This document shows positions 32,517 through 40,706 of a DNA stretch of 64,000 nt, piece after piece. A program made the position numbers and the translations under genes. The DNA comes from Nitrosomonas oligotropha (GTDB lineage Bacteria > Pseudomonadota > Gammaproteobacteria > Burkholderiales > Nitrosomonadaceae), in assembly GCF_009833085.1 (NCBI RefSeq), contig NZ_QRBZ01000016.1, positions 1 to 64,000 on the forward strand, read 5' to 3'. The notes beneath the pieces were generated by a model that was not told the DNA's origin, did no database searches, and was given only the letters and a program-made list of their open reading frames with translations. Numbering within the stretch: position 1 is the stretch's first letter; every line of letters starts with the position of its first letter.

Positions 32517-32665
32517 TAGGGGAACACTGAATAATTTGGCGAGCAAGCTGAGATGCAAGGCGGATGGAGCACAGAAAATGATACATATCACAGTGATAGG
32601 CGAATTTTCGAGCACCACCTAACGCAGCAGATCGCTTGCACAGGCAATTATTCAACGTTTCCCTA
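32517..32665. mobile_element. MITE-like 149-bp inverted-repeat element
   Basis: Terminal inverted repeats at 32517-32536 and 32646-32665 (TAGGGGAACACTGAATAATT against TAGGGAAACGTTGAATAATT) match at 17 of 20 places. TA stands at both outer ends, as for elements that duplicate a TA target. The inside has no convincing gene; a 64-codon frame starting with TTG lies within it and is discounted. It occupies most of the gap between the patatin-partner gene and pip. It is probably a non-autonomous element; whether other copies exist cannot be seen from one window. Confidence 0.6.
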
Positions 32666-32693
32666 ATTAATTATCGGCATTTGTACCCATATC

Positions 32694-33656
32694 ATGAACC
32701 ATCAATCACCCGCTGCGCTTTACCCTGAAATTCAACCCTACCGGCAAGGCACATTAGCCTTGGATAACATCCACACCATGTACTGGGAGGAATCCGGCAA
32801 CCCTTCCGGCACACCGGTGGTATTTCTGCATGGCGGCCCCGGCGCGGGATCGACACCGGCGCACCGGCGCTTCTTCGATCCGGCATATTACCGCATAGTC
32901 ATATACGATCAAAGGGGCGCGGGATGCTCAACACCGCTGGGCGAGACGCAAGACAACACAACACCGCATTTGATCAACGACTTGGAATTGCTGCGCCAGC
33001 ATCTGGGCATCGAGCGCTGGCTGGTATTCGGCGGCTCGTGGGGCAGCACATTGGCGCTGGCGTATGGCGAGGCGCATCCGGAACGTTGCCTGGGTTTCAT
33101 CCTGCGCGGCATTTTTCTCTGCCGCAAACAGGAAATCGACTGGTTTCTGTACGGATTGCGCAATTTGTTCCCGGAAGCCTGGCGGGAATTGGTTGCGCCG
33201 CTATCCGATACGGAGCGCAACGACATTCTTTCCGCCTATTACCAGCGTTTGATGAACCCGGATCCGGCTATCCATATGCCCGCAGCGCGCACCTGGAGCA
33301 CGTACGAAGGGTCGTGTTCGACATTGCTGCCGAATCCGGCGACGGTCAGCTATTTTGCCAGCGACACCGTGGCACTCGGGCTGGCGCGCATGGAAGCGCA
33401 TTACTTCATGCACAATATTTTTCTGCCGGACAATTCTCTGCTGGATAACGTGCACAAACTGCACAACATCCCCGCCACCATCGTGCAAGGCCGCTACGAT
33501 GCCGTCTGTCCGATTGTCAGCGCGGACGATCTGCATCACGCCTGGCCGCAAGCGGAATACATCATCATCGACGATGCCGGGCATTCGGCGTGGGAACCGG
33601 GGATTCAATCCGCCTTGGTCCGCGCCGCCGACCGGTTCAAAACACAAAATACCTGA
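32694..33656 (+). CDS. pip: proline iminopeptidase
   Basis: An alpha/beta-hydrolase that removes N-terminal proline from peptides in the cytoplasm. The 320-residue protein opens with YPEIQPYRQGTLALDN and has the oxyanion motif FLHGGPGAGSTPAHRRFFDP. The nucleophile elbow is FGGSWGSTLALAYGEAHPE (Ser near residue 112), the Asp is in VQGRYDAVCP, and the His is in DDAGHSAWEPG. All match the family and its length. High G+C compared with its left neighbours. It is followed by a hairpin with a T-run. Confidence 0.95.
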   Translation: MNHQSPAALYPEIQPYRQGTLALDNIHTMYWEESGNPSGTPVVFLHGGPGAGSTPAHRRFFDPAYYRIVIYDQRGAGCSTPLGETQDNTTPHLINDLELLRQHLGIERWLVFGGSWGSTLALAYGEAHPERCLGFILRGIFLCRKQEIDWFLYGLRNLFPEAWRELVAPLSDTERNDILSAYYQRLMNPDPAIHMPAARTWSTYEGSCSTLLPNPATVSYFASDTVALGLARMEAHYFMHNIFLPDNSLLDNVHKLHNIPATIVQGRYDAVCPIVSADDLHHAWPQAEYIIIDDAGHSAWEPGIQSALVRAADRFKTQNT

Positions 33657-33664
33657 CCGTGCGA

Positions 33665-33708
33665 TTACCGCGGCTTGCCCTGCTGGCGCTGCTGCGGTAA
33701 CCGTTTTT
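33665..33708 (+). terminator. probable intrinsic terminator of pip
   Basis: TTACCGC (33665-33671) pairs with GCGGTAA (33694-33700) across a 22-nt G+C-rich loop that can fold further. CCG and five T residues follow at 33704-33708. It starts 9 bp after the pip stop. The convergent CPBP gene ends 12 bp beyond. Confidence 0.7.
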
Positions 33709-33719
33709 ACACCCAGTCG

Positions 33720-34640
33720 CTACCCGTTCCGCACATTTCCGGCGCAACCGCTGATTTCCATCATCCACGCAATCCCCAGGTGCACCGCCAGACCGCCAAC
33801 GATGGATTGCGTTCTATGCGCGACAGCACCCAGGATCAATCCGCCGAAAAACGAAGAAATGCACTCGAGCAGCGGCTTGCCGAAATGAACGCTGCAATAG
33901 AACACTGCCATCGGCAAAATAGCCTGCATCCCGGCGTAGCGCACAAACGCAAACAGCAAAAAACCGCGAAAGAACAACTCGATTGTCACGAAGTCAATGC
34001 CATAACCGATTTCATACAGCAGCTGAAACCACAACAGATGATCGGTATGCGGCGCAATGAAGGCGATCTGCTTTAGCCGGGGATACGCCGCCAAAAAATC
34101 CGGCTGCGTGCCGGCAAACACAATCAGCGGTATCATCAGCGCGAGCATCAGACCATAAGACTGCCAGCGCACATTCTTCAACGTCAATCCCCAGAAACCC
34201 GGCTGCGCCGGAAGCAGCCGGTATAAAACCGCCAATGGAATCAGCACGACCAGCAATTTAAACGGTAGTGTCGTGACGATCATCCAATAACTCCCCCATA
34301 CCCCACCGATTTGATTCTCCAGCGGATTGACCACACTCGCCTTAACCGCAAACAAAGCCGGTGCGAACAGCAGCAGGCACCAAAATAGCGGCGTAGCGGT
34401 GATCAAATGGCTGCGGAATAGCACGGCAAACCCATACGGAACCACAAACGCACTGCAATACACCAGAAACAGCGCGGCACACTGATACCAGCGCGAATCC
34501 AGCCCTTTGATCATGCCGCTTTCAATGCCCAGCGTATAGTTCAGCGTGATCAGAATGCCGGTCCAAATCACGCAAAACAACAGCCATCCTTTATCGATGG
34601 CCGCCATAAATTCGCGTAAGTAAGTCAGGAAAGCTGTCAT
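33720..34640 (-). CDS. CPBP-family (Abi-like) intramembrane protein
   Basis: A 306-residue membrane protein with about eight hydrophobic helices. The C-terminal third matches CPBP glutamic proteases: TIELFFRGFLLFAFV (motif 1), FYCSVHFGKPLLECIS (motif 2 with His), GGLILGAVAHRT, and GGLAVHLGIAWM (motif 3/4 with His). The usual Glu-Glu pair of motif 1 is reduced to Ile-Glu, so proteolytic activity is uncertain. Family roles include protein processing and bacteriocin self-immunity; none is shown here. It sits downstream of the SEFIR-TPR gene on the same strand (126-bp gap). Confidence 0.75.
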   Translation of the reverse strand: MTAFLTYLREFMAAIDKGWLLFCVIWTGILITLNYTLGIESGMIKGLDSRWYQCAALFLVYCSAFVVPYGFAVLFRSHLITATPLFWCLLLFAPALFAVKASVVNPLENQIGGVWGSYWMIVTTLPFKLLVVLIPLAVLYRLLPAQPGFWGLTLKNVRWQSYGLMLALMIPLIVFAGTQPDFLAAYPRLKQIAFIAPHTDHLLWFQLLYEIGYGIDFVTIELFFRGFLLFAFVRYAGMQAILPMAVFYCSVHFGKPLLECISSFFGGLILGAVAHRTQSIVGGLAVHLGIAWMMEISGCAGNVRNG

Positions 34641-34766
34641 TCAGGTAAGCAAAAGGATAGGACGGTCATTGTCTTGATCAATCGGTTGAATTCCGGTTCG
34701 GTAATTTGCGTATGAATCGTTCGTGCGGCTACCGGATCATGAAGCAATGGTCCAATCGGCAGCCTC

Positions 34767-36761
34767 TCAGGGCTTTACCGGCGGCTCATCGCGCCCGGAT
34801 ACAATGGGTTGCAATGCTTGTTCCAGCTCACCGATCCACTTTTGTTTCTCATGATCCAACCGCTTCTCACGCTGCAACCGGTACAAAATAGCCAGCGCGT
34901 CCGTCAGCAACTCCTTTCGCCGCCCGGCCTCAATCTGCGCCAGCTTGACATAGCTCACTACCAGATCGGTTTGCCATTCCACCACAGCCGGGTCCAGTTC
35001 CGCCAGTTTTTTGCGAATCGCTAGCGATTCTTGATACGCCTTCAGCGCCGCGGCGTTGTCGCCACTTTTCGGATGCATGTCCCCGACTAGATCATAGCTC
35101 ACCGACAGGTCACGCTGCCACTCCGTGTGGTTCGGATCCAGTTCCGCCAGTTTTTTGCGAATCGCTAGCGATTCTTGATACGCCTTTAGCGCCGTGGCGT
35201 TGTCGCGACTGTTCCGATGCATGTCACCGACTCGCTCATAGCTCACCGACAGGTCGCGCTGCCAATCCGTGTGGTTCGGATCCAGTTCCGCCAGTTTTTT
35301 CGCGATGGCAAGCCCATCCTGATATGCCTTCAGCGCTGCGGCGTTGTCGCCACTGCTCAGATGCATGCCCCCGACTTTGTTATGACTCACCGACAGGTCG
35401 CGCTGCCAATCCGGGTGATTCGGATCCAGTTCCGCCAGTCTCTTGCGAATCGCTAGCGATTCTTGATACGCCTTCAATGCCGCGGCGTTGTCGCCACTGT
35501 TCCGATGCATGTCACCGATCTTGTTATAATCGACCGAAAGCTCTCGCTGCAAATGAAGATTATCCGGTTCCGCTTTCACAAGTTGTTCCAACAACGATTG
35601 GCTTTGCCGGTATTGCTGAAATGCTTTCCGGTTATCGCCCAGCGCACGCAAAATATCCGCTTCATCGCTTAAGGCAACTGAAAACCACTCCGCATCCTTT
35701 TCCGGATCGAGCTGCTTCTGCAAGCTTTGCGCAGCTTCTAACGCCAACGTATTGTTACCCAGCTTCCTGGCGATGCTGCGGATATTGCGCCAGGCTTGGG
35801 GATAATCGTGCCGGAATTCGACCGCTTCTTGGTAGAGCGCCAATGCTTTGAGCATATTGAAAGCATTTTCCCAGCGCTCTGCGGCTGTATAGGCTTCCTG
35901 TGCGAGTTCTACCGTTTTTTCCTGTTTCAGGTTTTGATAATAATGCTCACGGATTTGCGCTGCTTGTTCCAGTTCACCGGCCTGCAACGCGTGTTGTTCT
36001 GCTTCCAGCAAAGGATTACCGGGATGCTTTTCCAGATCGATGGCGTTCTGGCTCAGTGCATCTCGATATTTCTTTTCCCATTCCGCTACATCTTTTTTAT
36101 AGCGATCAAGCAGGTCGCTGAGATTATGGTTATTACGTTTTTGCTCCAGGAGTTGTTCGTGTAGCTGCTGTAATAAGGATTGCGTTGCGGTTTCCGGCAG
36201 ATTTGTATACGAAGCGAGTTGCACGGCTTCCTGCGCAATATTTACATTTAACGCCAGCCCACCGGGAACCTCCGGCGGCAGGTAAATGATATTTCCGACA
36301 GGCGGCGCTGGCGTTGCGTGTTGATCCGTCAACACGCGGTACAGCGGGGTGTAATCCTGCGGTAGTTTGTAGGTGGTAAAACCTTTCAGCGGCAATGGCA
36401 CGTCGTCCAAACTGCCTTCTCCGGGAATGACCGGGATGAATTTGGTGTTGCGGTAGTAGTGGTCGTACAGCGTTTGCGAGATCACCACGCCTTCGAAATT
36501 CACACCACGCCCGCCCTCCGGGTCGATTCCCCGGTAGCGTTGCAGATATAGCGGTGTGCACACGATCAGGACGAAATCCGCGTGTTCAATCTGCGTTTCC
36601 ATCCATCGTTGCCAGCCTTCCGGCGGGAAGCCGTTGACGTATTGATCGATCTGGCAATCCAAGCCATCCCGGCGCAAATCGTTGGCCAGGTTGCGCACGA
36701 ATGCGCGGTGCGTATCCGAGTCGTGGCTGTAACTGATAAAGATGCTGGCATTCCGGGTCAT
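34767..36761 (-). CDS. SEFIR-domain protein with tetratricopeptide repeats
   Basis: A 664-residue soluble protein. Residues 1-150 are a SEFIR domain (TIR-like): ASIFISYSHDSDTHRAFVRNL, then DFVLIVCTPLYLQRY, and GVNFEGVVIS with Glu90 in the place of the TIR NADase glutamate. A linker and coiled-coil region (about 165-270) follows, then TPR-like helices with four near-identical 48-residue repeats (about 410-600) of the type ALKAYQESLAIRKKLAELDP. Bacterial SEFIR proteins include single-gene anti-phage NADases, and TPRs commonly sense or bind a partner. An immune or signalling role is inferred, not shown. Confidence 0.85.
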   Translation of the reverse strand: MTRNASIFISYSHDSDTHRAFVRNLANDLRRDGLDCQIDQYVNGFPPEGWQRWMETQIEHADFVLIVCTPLYLQRYRGIDPEGGRGVNFEGVVISQTLYDHYYRNTKFIPVIPGEGSLDDVPLPLKGFTTYKLPQDYTPLYRVLTDQHATPAPPVGNIIYLPPEVPGGLALNVNIAQEAVQLASYTNLPETATQSLLQQLHEQLLEQKRNNHNLSDLLDRYKKDVAEWEKKYRDALSQNAIDLEKHPGNPLLEAEQHALQAGELEQAAQIREHYYQNLKQEKTVELAQEAYTAAERWENAFNMLKALALYQEAVEFRHDYPQAWRNIRSIARKLGNNTLALEAAQSLQKQLDPEKDAEWFSVALSDEADILRALGDNRKAFQQYRQSQSLLEQLVKAEPDNLHLQRELSVDYNKIGDMHRNSGDNAAALKAYQESLAIRKRLAELDPNHPDWQRDLSVSHNKVGGMHLSSGDNAAALKAYQDGLAIAKKLAELDPNHTDWQRDLSVSYERVGDMHRNSRDNATALKAYQESLAIRKKLAELDPNHTEWQRDLSVSYDLVGDMHPKSGDNAAALKAYQESLAIRKKLAELDPAVVEWQTDLVVSYVKLAQIEAGRRKELLTDALAILYRLQREKRLDHEKQKWIGELEQALQPIVSGRDEPPVKP
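34990..35520. repeat. 144-bp tandem repeats inside the SEFIR-TPR gene
   Basis: The same block (for example GCGGCGTTGTCGC) recurs at 35050, 35194, 35338 and 35482, exactly 144 bp apart. Each unit encodes one 48-residue TPR-type repeat. DNA similarity between units is very high, so unit number could change by slippage or recombination without losing frame. Confidence 0.9.
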
Positions 36762-37039
36762 ACACCGCCTTCGTTGCGCAATCGTAGCCGGGAAGGATAT
36801 GCAAACTTGCGCGCAAAGTCTACTCGGTAGCTATTGCTGCAAACACCGGCGCGTCTCATTCAAGGCGCAACCGGTGCAACCAAATTTCCCGCTGAGCGGA
36901 AAAACCCGTTTGTTCCCGCTTTAGGCCGTCTTTCGCTTTACCGTATACTCCACGGTCTTGGGCCAGACTCGCACTTTTTAAGATAAGTCATTGCAACAAA
37001 ATATATTATTTGCATGCATCGATCATCACGGAGGAATCA
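36762..37039. other. intergenic region between the SEFIR-TPR and EAL-HDOD genes
   Basis: 278 bp between divergent genes, holding both promoters. A short palindrome TTTCCGCTCAGCGGGAAA lies near 36886-36903. I see no coding sequence. The GGAGG at 37031-37034 is the ribosome-binding site of the EAL-HDOD gene. Confidence 0.4.
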
Positions 37040-38278
37040 ATGGAAAGTTATTTTCTTGGCCGGCAACCCATTCTGGATCGTAATCAGAACTTAGTCGCGT
37101 ACGAATTGCTGTTCCGTCAGGAGCAGACCCAGGAGACGGCGAAAGTCACCGACGACTTATCCGCATCGGCGAATGTGATCGTCAACGCTTACGGCCGTTT
37201 CGGCATCCAGAACGTGCTCGGGCAGCAGCGCGGTTTCATCAATGCCGATCTCGATTTGATCATGAGCGACATCATCAGCTTGCTGCCGAGCAAACATGTG
37301 GTGCTGGAAGTCCGGGTGCCGGAATGCGTCACGGCGGAATTCTTGCAGCAGTGCAGTGAATTGAAGCAAAGGGGATATCAATTCGCGTTGGACAACATCG
37401 TCACCATCGACAGTAAAATCGAGCAACTGCTGCCGATCGTCAGCGTCGTGAAAGTCGACGTGCTGGCACTGCAAACGGACGAGCTGGAAAGATTGGTCAC
37501 CGCGCTGAAACGCTGGCCGGTTCTGCTATTGGCGCTGAAAGTGGAAAGCCGGGAACAGGAAATACGTTGTAAACAATTGGGATTCCAGATGTTTCAGGGT
37601 TACTACTTCGCCAAACCCGAGGTGATGTCGGTCAAACGCACCGATCCGGGCAAGCTGTCGCTGCTCAGGCTGCTGACTTTGGTGACGGATGATCACGATC
37701 ACGAGGAAATTGAACAGGAATTCAAACGCCAGCCGGGTTTGAGTTATAACCTGATGCGCATGGTCAATTCCGTTGCCGGTGATCTGCCGCGCAAGATCAA
37801 CTCGATCAAGCACGCGATTACGATGATGGGGCGCGAGCAATTGCTGAAATGGATACAACTGCTGCTGTACACTTCCAGCCAGCCGGAAGACGGCGCACCC
37901 GATATCCGCATGCAAATGGCGGTGGAACGCGGCAAGCTGATGGAATTGATCGCCACCGCCGAACGCCCACACGATAAAAATCACCATGAAAGAGCCTTCA
38001 TCGTCGGCATTCTGTCGCTACTGAACGAGCTATTAGGCATCGAGATGCAGCAGATCGTCAACAAACTGGGTATTTCCGACGATATGTGCCTGGCCTTGAT
38101 GAAACGCGAAGGACGTTTGGGTCAAGCACTCAAGCTGGTCGAAGCGGACGAACAAGGCGACCATGCTGCGATTCAATCGATACTCGCCGGATTGGGTTTC
38201 CTGAGTCTCGACGAGTTTACCGGCATCAAGTTGCAGGCAACCGGCTGGGCCAACCAGACCGGCGACATCGCCAACTAG
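37040..38278 (+). CDS. EAL-HDOD domain signalling protein
   Basis: 412 residues. The N-terminal EAL-like domain (about 1-200) starts YFLGRQPILDRNQNLVAYELLFR. It lacks the catalytic signature (YELLFR for E-x-L, and KVDVL late), so it likely binds c-di-GMP or a partner without hydrolysis. The C-terminal HDOD domain (about 205-400) has LSYNLMRMVNSVAGDLPRKI and SIKHAITMMGREQLLKW. This YuxH-type arrangement is used in motility, twitching and biofilm control. GGAGG lies 6 bases before the chosen ATG; ten extra codons upstream are discounted. Confidence 0.92.
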   Translation: MESYFLGRQPILDRNQNLVAYELLFRQEQTQETAKVTDDLSASANVIVNAYGRFGIQNVLGQQRGFINADLDLIMSDIISLLPSKHVVLEVRVPECVTAEFLQQCSELKQRGYQFALDNIVTIDSKIEQLLPIVSVVKVDVLALQTDELERLVTALKRWPVLLLALKVESREQEIRCKQLGFQMFQGYYFAKPEVMSVKRTDPGKLSLLRLLTLVTDDHDHEEIEQEFKRQPGLSYNLMRMVNSVAGDLPRKINSIKHAITMMGREQLLKWIQLLLYTSSQPEDGAPDIRMQMAVERGKLMELIATAERPHDKNHHERAFIVGILSLLNELLGIEMQQIVNKLGISDDMCLALMKREGRLGQALKLVEADEQGDHAAIQSILAGLGFLSLDEFTGIKLQATGWANQTGDIAN

Positions 38279-38297
38279 GAAAGAATAGGTCTTGCGG

Positions 38298-38747
38298 TTA
38301 AGGCAACCGCTCAAACGCGGATACCGCCAACCCCAGTTCATCATCCGCGGCCCTTTGGATGGGATCAATGTTGATCCGGGTTGGAAAGCCATAGCTGGGA
38401 TGATAAGCCACTGCGATTTGATCCACTTTGCCGTTCAAGCTCGTTTGCAGTTCCGAGAACAGCCGGTCGATTGTCGCGTAGCGGGCGAAAAAATCATAAT
38501 GGGCATCCGCCGCCGTAATCGCCTTGCCGGTGTTATCCGTCATTGCGGCAACCTGGCCGTTCAGCACTTCGATCTGTAGCGGCATGCGGTTTCTGAACGT
38601 GCAAAAACACACCATATTCAGCTCGAAGCGGTAATGCGCAATATTCGCTTCCCGCCATTGCTTCTGGTGCTGCTCGAAATCGCTACGCATCGGCGACACG
38701 CAGGCAAGCAGCAGAACAGTGAGTACGAACCCGCATAGTTTTTTCAT
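38298..38747 (-). CDS. DUF6174-like lipoprotein
   Basis: 149 residues from the ATG at 38745-38747. The signal MKKLCGFVLTVLLLACVSPM has a lipobox (LLAC), so the protein is likely a lipoprotein. The mature part has HQKQWREANIAHYRFELNMVCFC, the W-x5-Y-x-F/Y pattern of DUF6174 proteins, then an ADAHYDFFARYATIDRLF segment. Function unknown. The frame extends to 38816 and would then overlap the upstream gene, giving a second possible start. It is last of a four-gene same-strand run and convergent with the EAL-HDOD gene. Confidence 0.75.
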   Translation of the reverse strand: MKKLCGFVLTVLLLACVSPMRSDFEQHQKQWREANIAHYRFELNMVCFCTFRNRMPLQIEVLNGQVAAMTDNTGKAITAADAHYDFFARYATIDRLFSELQTSLNGKVDQIAVAYHPSYGFPTRINIDPIQRAADDELGLAVSAFERLP

Positions 38748-38808
38748 GGCGAAACTTTTTTCACGTTTTGTTTGCCGGATCGGTTCCATCAACAGTATCG
38801 GAAATATC

Positions 38809-39321
38809 CTAATCATCCATTTTCCCGGATTCTCCAGCAGGTGTTTCTATCCGGATTTCCGGCTCGATCACCGGTGTGGCGGAAAATTTGATTGGCAGCT
38901 CGCTGTAGTTCGCCGGTGTAACGAACACTTCCATATAAACCGGTGTGGCGAGAAATCCGGCATAAAAAGTGTTGGCATAGCCGCCGGATGCCGTGGCAAA
39001 ACCGAATCCATGCGGTGTGATCTGTCCCGGCGCATCGATACGGATCAGGTTATCCAGCGTAAACGGCTCGTTTCCCGGAATCGATTTGCCGGTGGGGTGC
39101 AGACCGGTAATGCGTTCGCCATTGCGATGACCGGCAATGCTGAGAATTTGATAAAAGCCTTGCGCATCGGCGGTCTCGGCGGTCGTGAGCGTTCCCCGGG
39201 CGACAATGCTGCCGCTTGTATAACTCCAATTCCATATTTTCTCGGCGCTGGCGTTGTGCGCGCATAGCAGCAGTAGCGTGACAACAGCGCCGGATAAAAT
39301 ATGATTCGTTAATCTACTCAT
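38809..39321 (-). CDS. exported protein of unknown function
   Basis: 170 residues with a clear signal peptide (1-26, ending ASAEK). The mature part is beta-rich and Gly/Thr-rich (WNWSYTSGSIVARGTLTTAE, ITGLHPTGKSIPG, GFGFATASGGYANTFY). It resembles the surface-type proteins that often carry a PEP-CTERM tail, but no such tail is present; the C-terminus ends ESGKMDD. No family named. Its start overlaps the TM2 gene stop by 8 bp, so the two are coupled. Confidence 0.7.
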   Translation of the reverse strand: MSRLTNHILSGAVVTLLLLCAHNASAEKIWNWSYTSGSIVARGTLTTAETADAQGFYQILSIAGHRNGERITGLHPTGKSIPGNEPFTLDNLIRIDAPGQITPHGFGFATASGGYANTFYAGFLATPVYMEVFVTPANYSELPIKFSATPVIEPEIRIETPAGESGKMDD

Positions 39322-39700
39322 CCTGACTCACCGTGCGATAGATTTTTTCCATGACTTCGTTATTGTAGTCCTGAACCACGCTTTGCGAATTAAACAAATC
39401 CCTCAGCTCAACCACCGTGATCGCAATGATCAACAGCAACCCGAAGCCGACGAGTCCGGTGAAGAGCATGACGGTTCCGGTAATGAAAATGCACAGGTTG
39501 ATTGTGCCACGCAGCGGTTTACCCAGATAGAAATGATGCAGACCGGCGACAAAAAGATAATTCAGCACCGCGTAAGTATCGGGATCTTTCAGTTCTTGTT
39601 CGGCTTGTTTGAAAAATTGCAGCTGTTTGTCATCCGGCAATGCGCGCACGCGCTGTCTGATGCGTTCTTCGTCTTCCTGGATGGCTTCCTGGCTTTTCAT
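39314..39700 (-). CDS. TM2-domain membrane protein
   Basis: 128 residues from the ATG at 39698-39700. A charged N-terminal part (EAIQEDEERIRQRVRALPDD) is followed by a TM2-type pair of helices (about 60-105) with the LNYLFVAGLHHFYLGKPLRG motif, in which G/D-x-HxFYLG is diagnostic. Then comes a cytoplasmic tail ending VQDYNNEVMEKIYRTVSQDE. The reading frame continues 83 codons upstream only because it shadows the DUF4177 gene. Function unknown. Confidence 0.82.
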   Translation of the reverse strand: MKSQEAIQEDEERIRQRVRALPDDKQLQFFKQAEQELKDPDTYAVLNYLFVAGLHHFYLGKPLRGTINLCIFITGTVMLFTGLVGFGLLLIIAITVVELRDLFNSQSVVQDYNNEVMEKIYRTVSQDE

Positions 39701-39714
39701 GTGCGTGGCAACGC

Positions 39715-39927
39715 TCAGCGCGCCAGCGTGATGATCACCGCTTCGCGTTTCCAGAACAATAAAAACCGCTTCTGCTCGACAAACTGGAGCACCAGCGTCC
39801 AGCCATCCGCGGCTTCCTTGTTGAGCGTCATTTCCAGCCGCTTGATTGGGATGCCCGATGCGCCCAGAAAAATCGTTCCGAGTCCGCCTTCGGTCACGTA
39901 TAACACTTTGTATTCTTTGTAAGCCAT
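39715..39927 (-). CDS. DUF4177 domain protein
   Basis: A 70-residue protein beginning MAYKEYKVLYVTEGGLG and ending FWKREAVIITLAR. The Y-K-V-L-Y strand followed by EMTLNKEAADGWTLVLQ (helix then strand) is the DUF4177 pattern. Function unknown. It is the first gene of a same-strand run with TM2, the exported protein and the DUF6174-like lipoprotein. A longer overlapping frame in the same region belongs to the TM2 gene's upstream shadow. Confidence 0.8.
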   Translation of the reverse strand: MAYKEYKVLYVTEGGLGTIFLGASGIPIKRLEMTLNKEAADGWTLVLQFVEQKRFLLFWKREAVIITLAR

Positions 39928-40029
39928 GTTGAGTCCCTGTTGATTTCACCGGAATGTGGGATTGTTTAAATCAGCGGCCTAGTGCACTGCAACTCGATAA
40001 ATTGTTGTGATGCCGTGCAAATCAGCGCG

Positions 40030-40611
40030 TTATACCGCCAGAACCCGCCTGCGGTACGCGATCAGCGTAACCATGAAAACACAGATCACCAACATGACAG
40101 CCGGAAACAACAGCGTGGTCACGGAAAAATTCTCCAGCGCCAGCATCACCAGCACATTACGCAGCGTGAACAATGCAAAGAATTGCAGTGATTCCGAATA
40201 CGGGAACTGATAGGCTTTTCTGACCGTGGGTCCGAATCCGATCACATCGATTGCCGTCAGCAGCACTACCGCCCACACCGGATCGGATGTCCAGAACCAT
40301 AGCGGCAACGAAGACAACGCTGCGATAAAAAATACCCAGTCGGCTCGAGTGACTGTCACATCGGCACGCTTCAGGTAGGCCAGATAGGCAATACCGATGG
40401 TAATTCCGGCTGAAACACCGATCGGCCAAGTACCCGCGCCGCCTTTGTCCTGCAATTGCGCCACAAAAATCAGCAAGGTCGTCGCACCCCAGATCACCCA
40501 GGAAAAAATATGCGGTTTGATCGAACCCTGGAAAATTTCCCGGATGTACGGAATAAACGCGGCCAAAGTGACTGCAATTGCAATCAGACTGAGAGTTTCT
40601 TTGTAAAACAT
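40030..40611 (-). CDS. six-to-seven-helix membrane protein, unknown function
   Basis: 193 residues from MFYKETLSLIAIAVTLAAFI (ATG at 40609-40611); 16 codons upstream are discounted. About seven hydrophobic helices and conserved-looking loops, such as PYIREIFQGSIKPHIFSWVI, resemble PQ-loop/SemiSWEET-like folds (P-x-x-x-x-x-F-x-G followed by S-W-V/W), but the match is loose. It may be a transporter-like protein. It is a single gene between two intergenic gaps. Confidence 0.7.
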   Translation of the reverse strand: MFYKETLSLIAIAVTLAAFIPYIREIFQGSIKPHIFSWVIWGATTLLIFVAQLQDKGGAGTWPIGVSAGITIGIAYLAYLKRADVTVTRADWVFFIAALSSLPLWFWTSDPVWAVVLLTAIDVIGFGPTVRKAYQFPYSESLQFFALFTLRNVLVMLALENFSVTTLLFPAVMLVICVFMVTLIAYRRRVLAV

Positions 40612-40706
40612 TTTCTTTTTGCGATACGCTGTGAAAAACCGAATCGTATAAGAGCGCATTGCAGTTGATTGGTTCAGTCCGGCGCAAAATATTCTTGGTG
40701 CATCCG

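Noticed and set aside
32461..32655. A 64-codon minus-strand frame over the MITE-like element
   Set aside because: It begins with TTG inside the right inverted repeat, has no Shine-Dalgarno and no known relative; the element itself explains the sequence.
34990..35520. Regularly spaced repeats that could suggest a CRISPR array
   Set aside because: The 144-bp units are near-identical throughout, in frame in a protein gene, without spacer-like variable segments.
35324..35851. Plus-strand frames in the TPR repeat region
   Set aside because: They follow the 144-bp periodicity of the minus-strand repeats and have no independent coding signature.
39700..39949. N-terminal extension of the TM2 protein
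   Set aside because: The 83 extra codons shadow the DUF4177 gene in another frame and do not look like protein.
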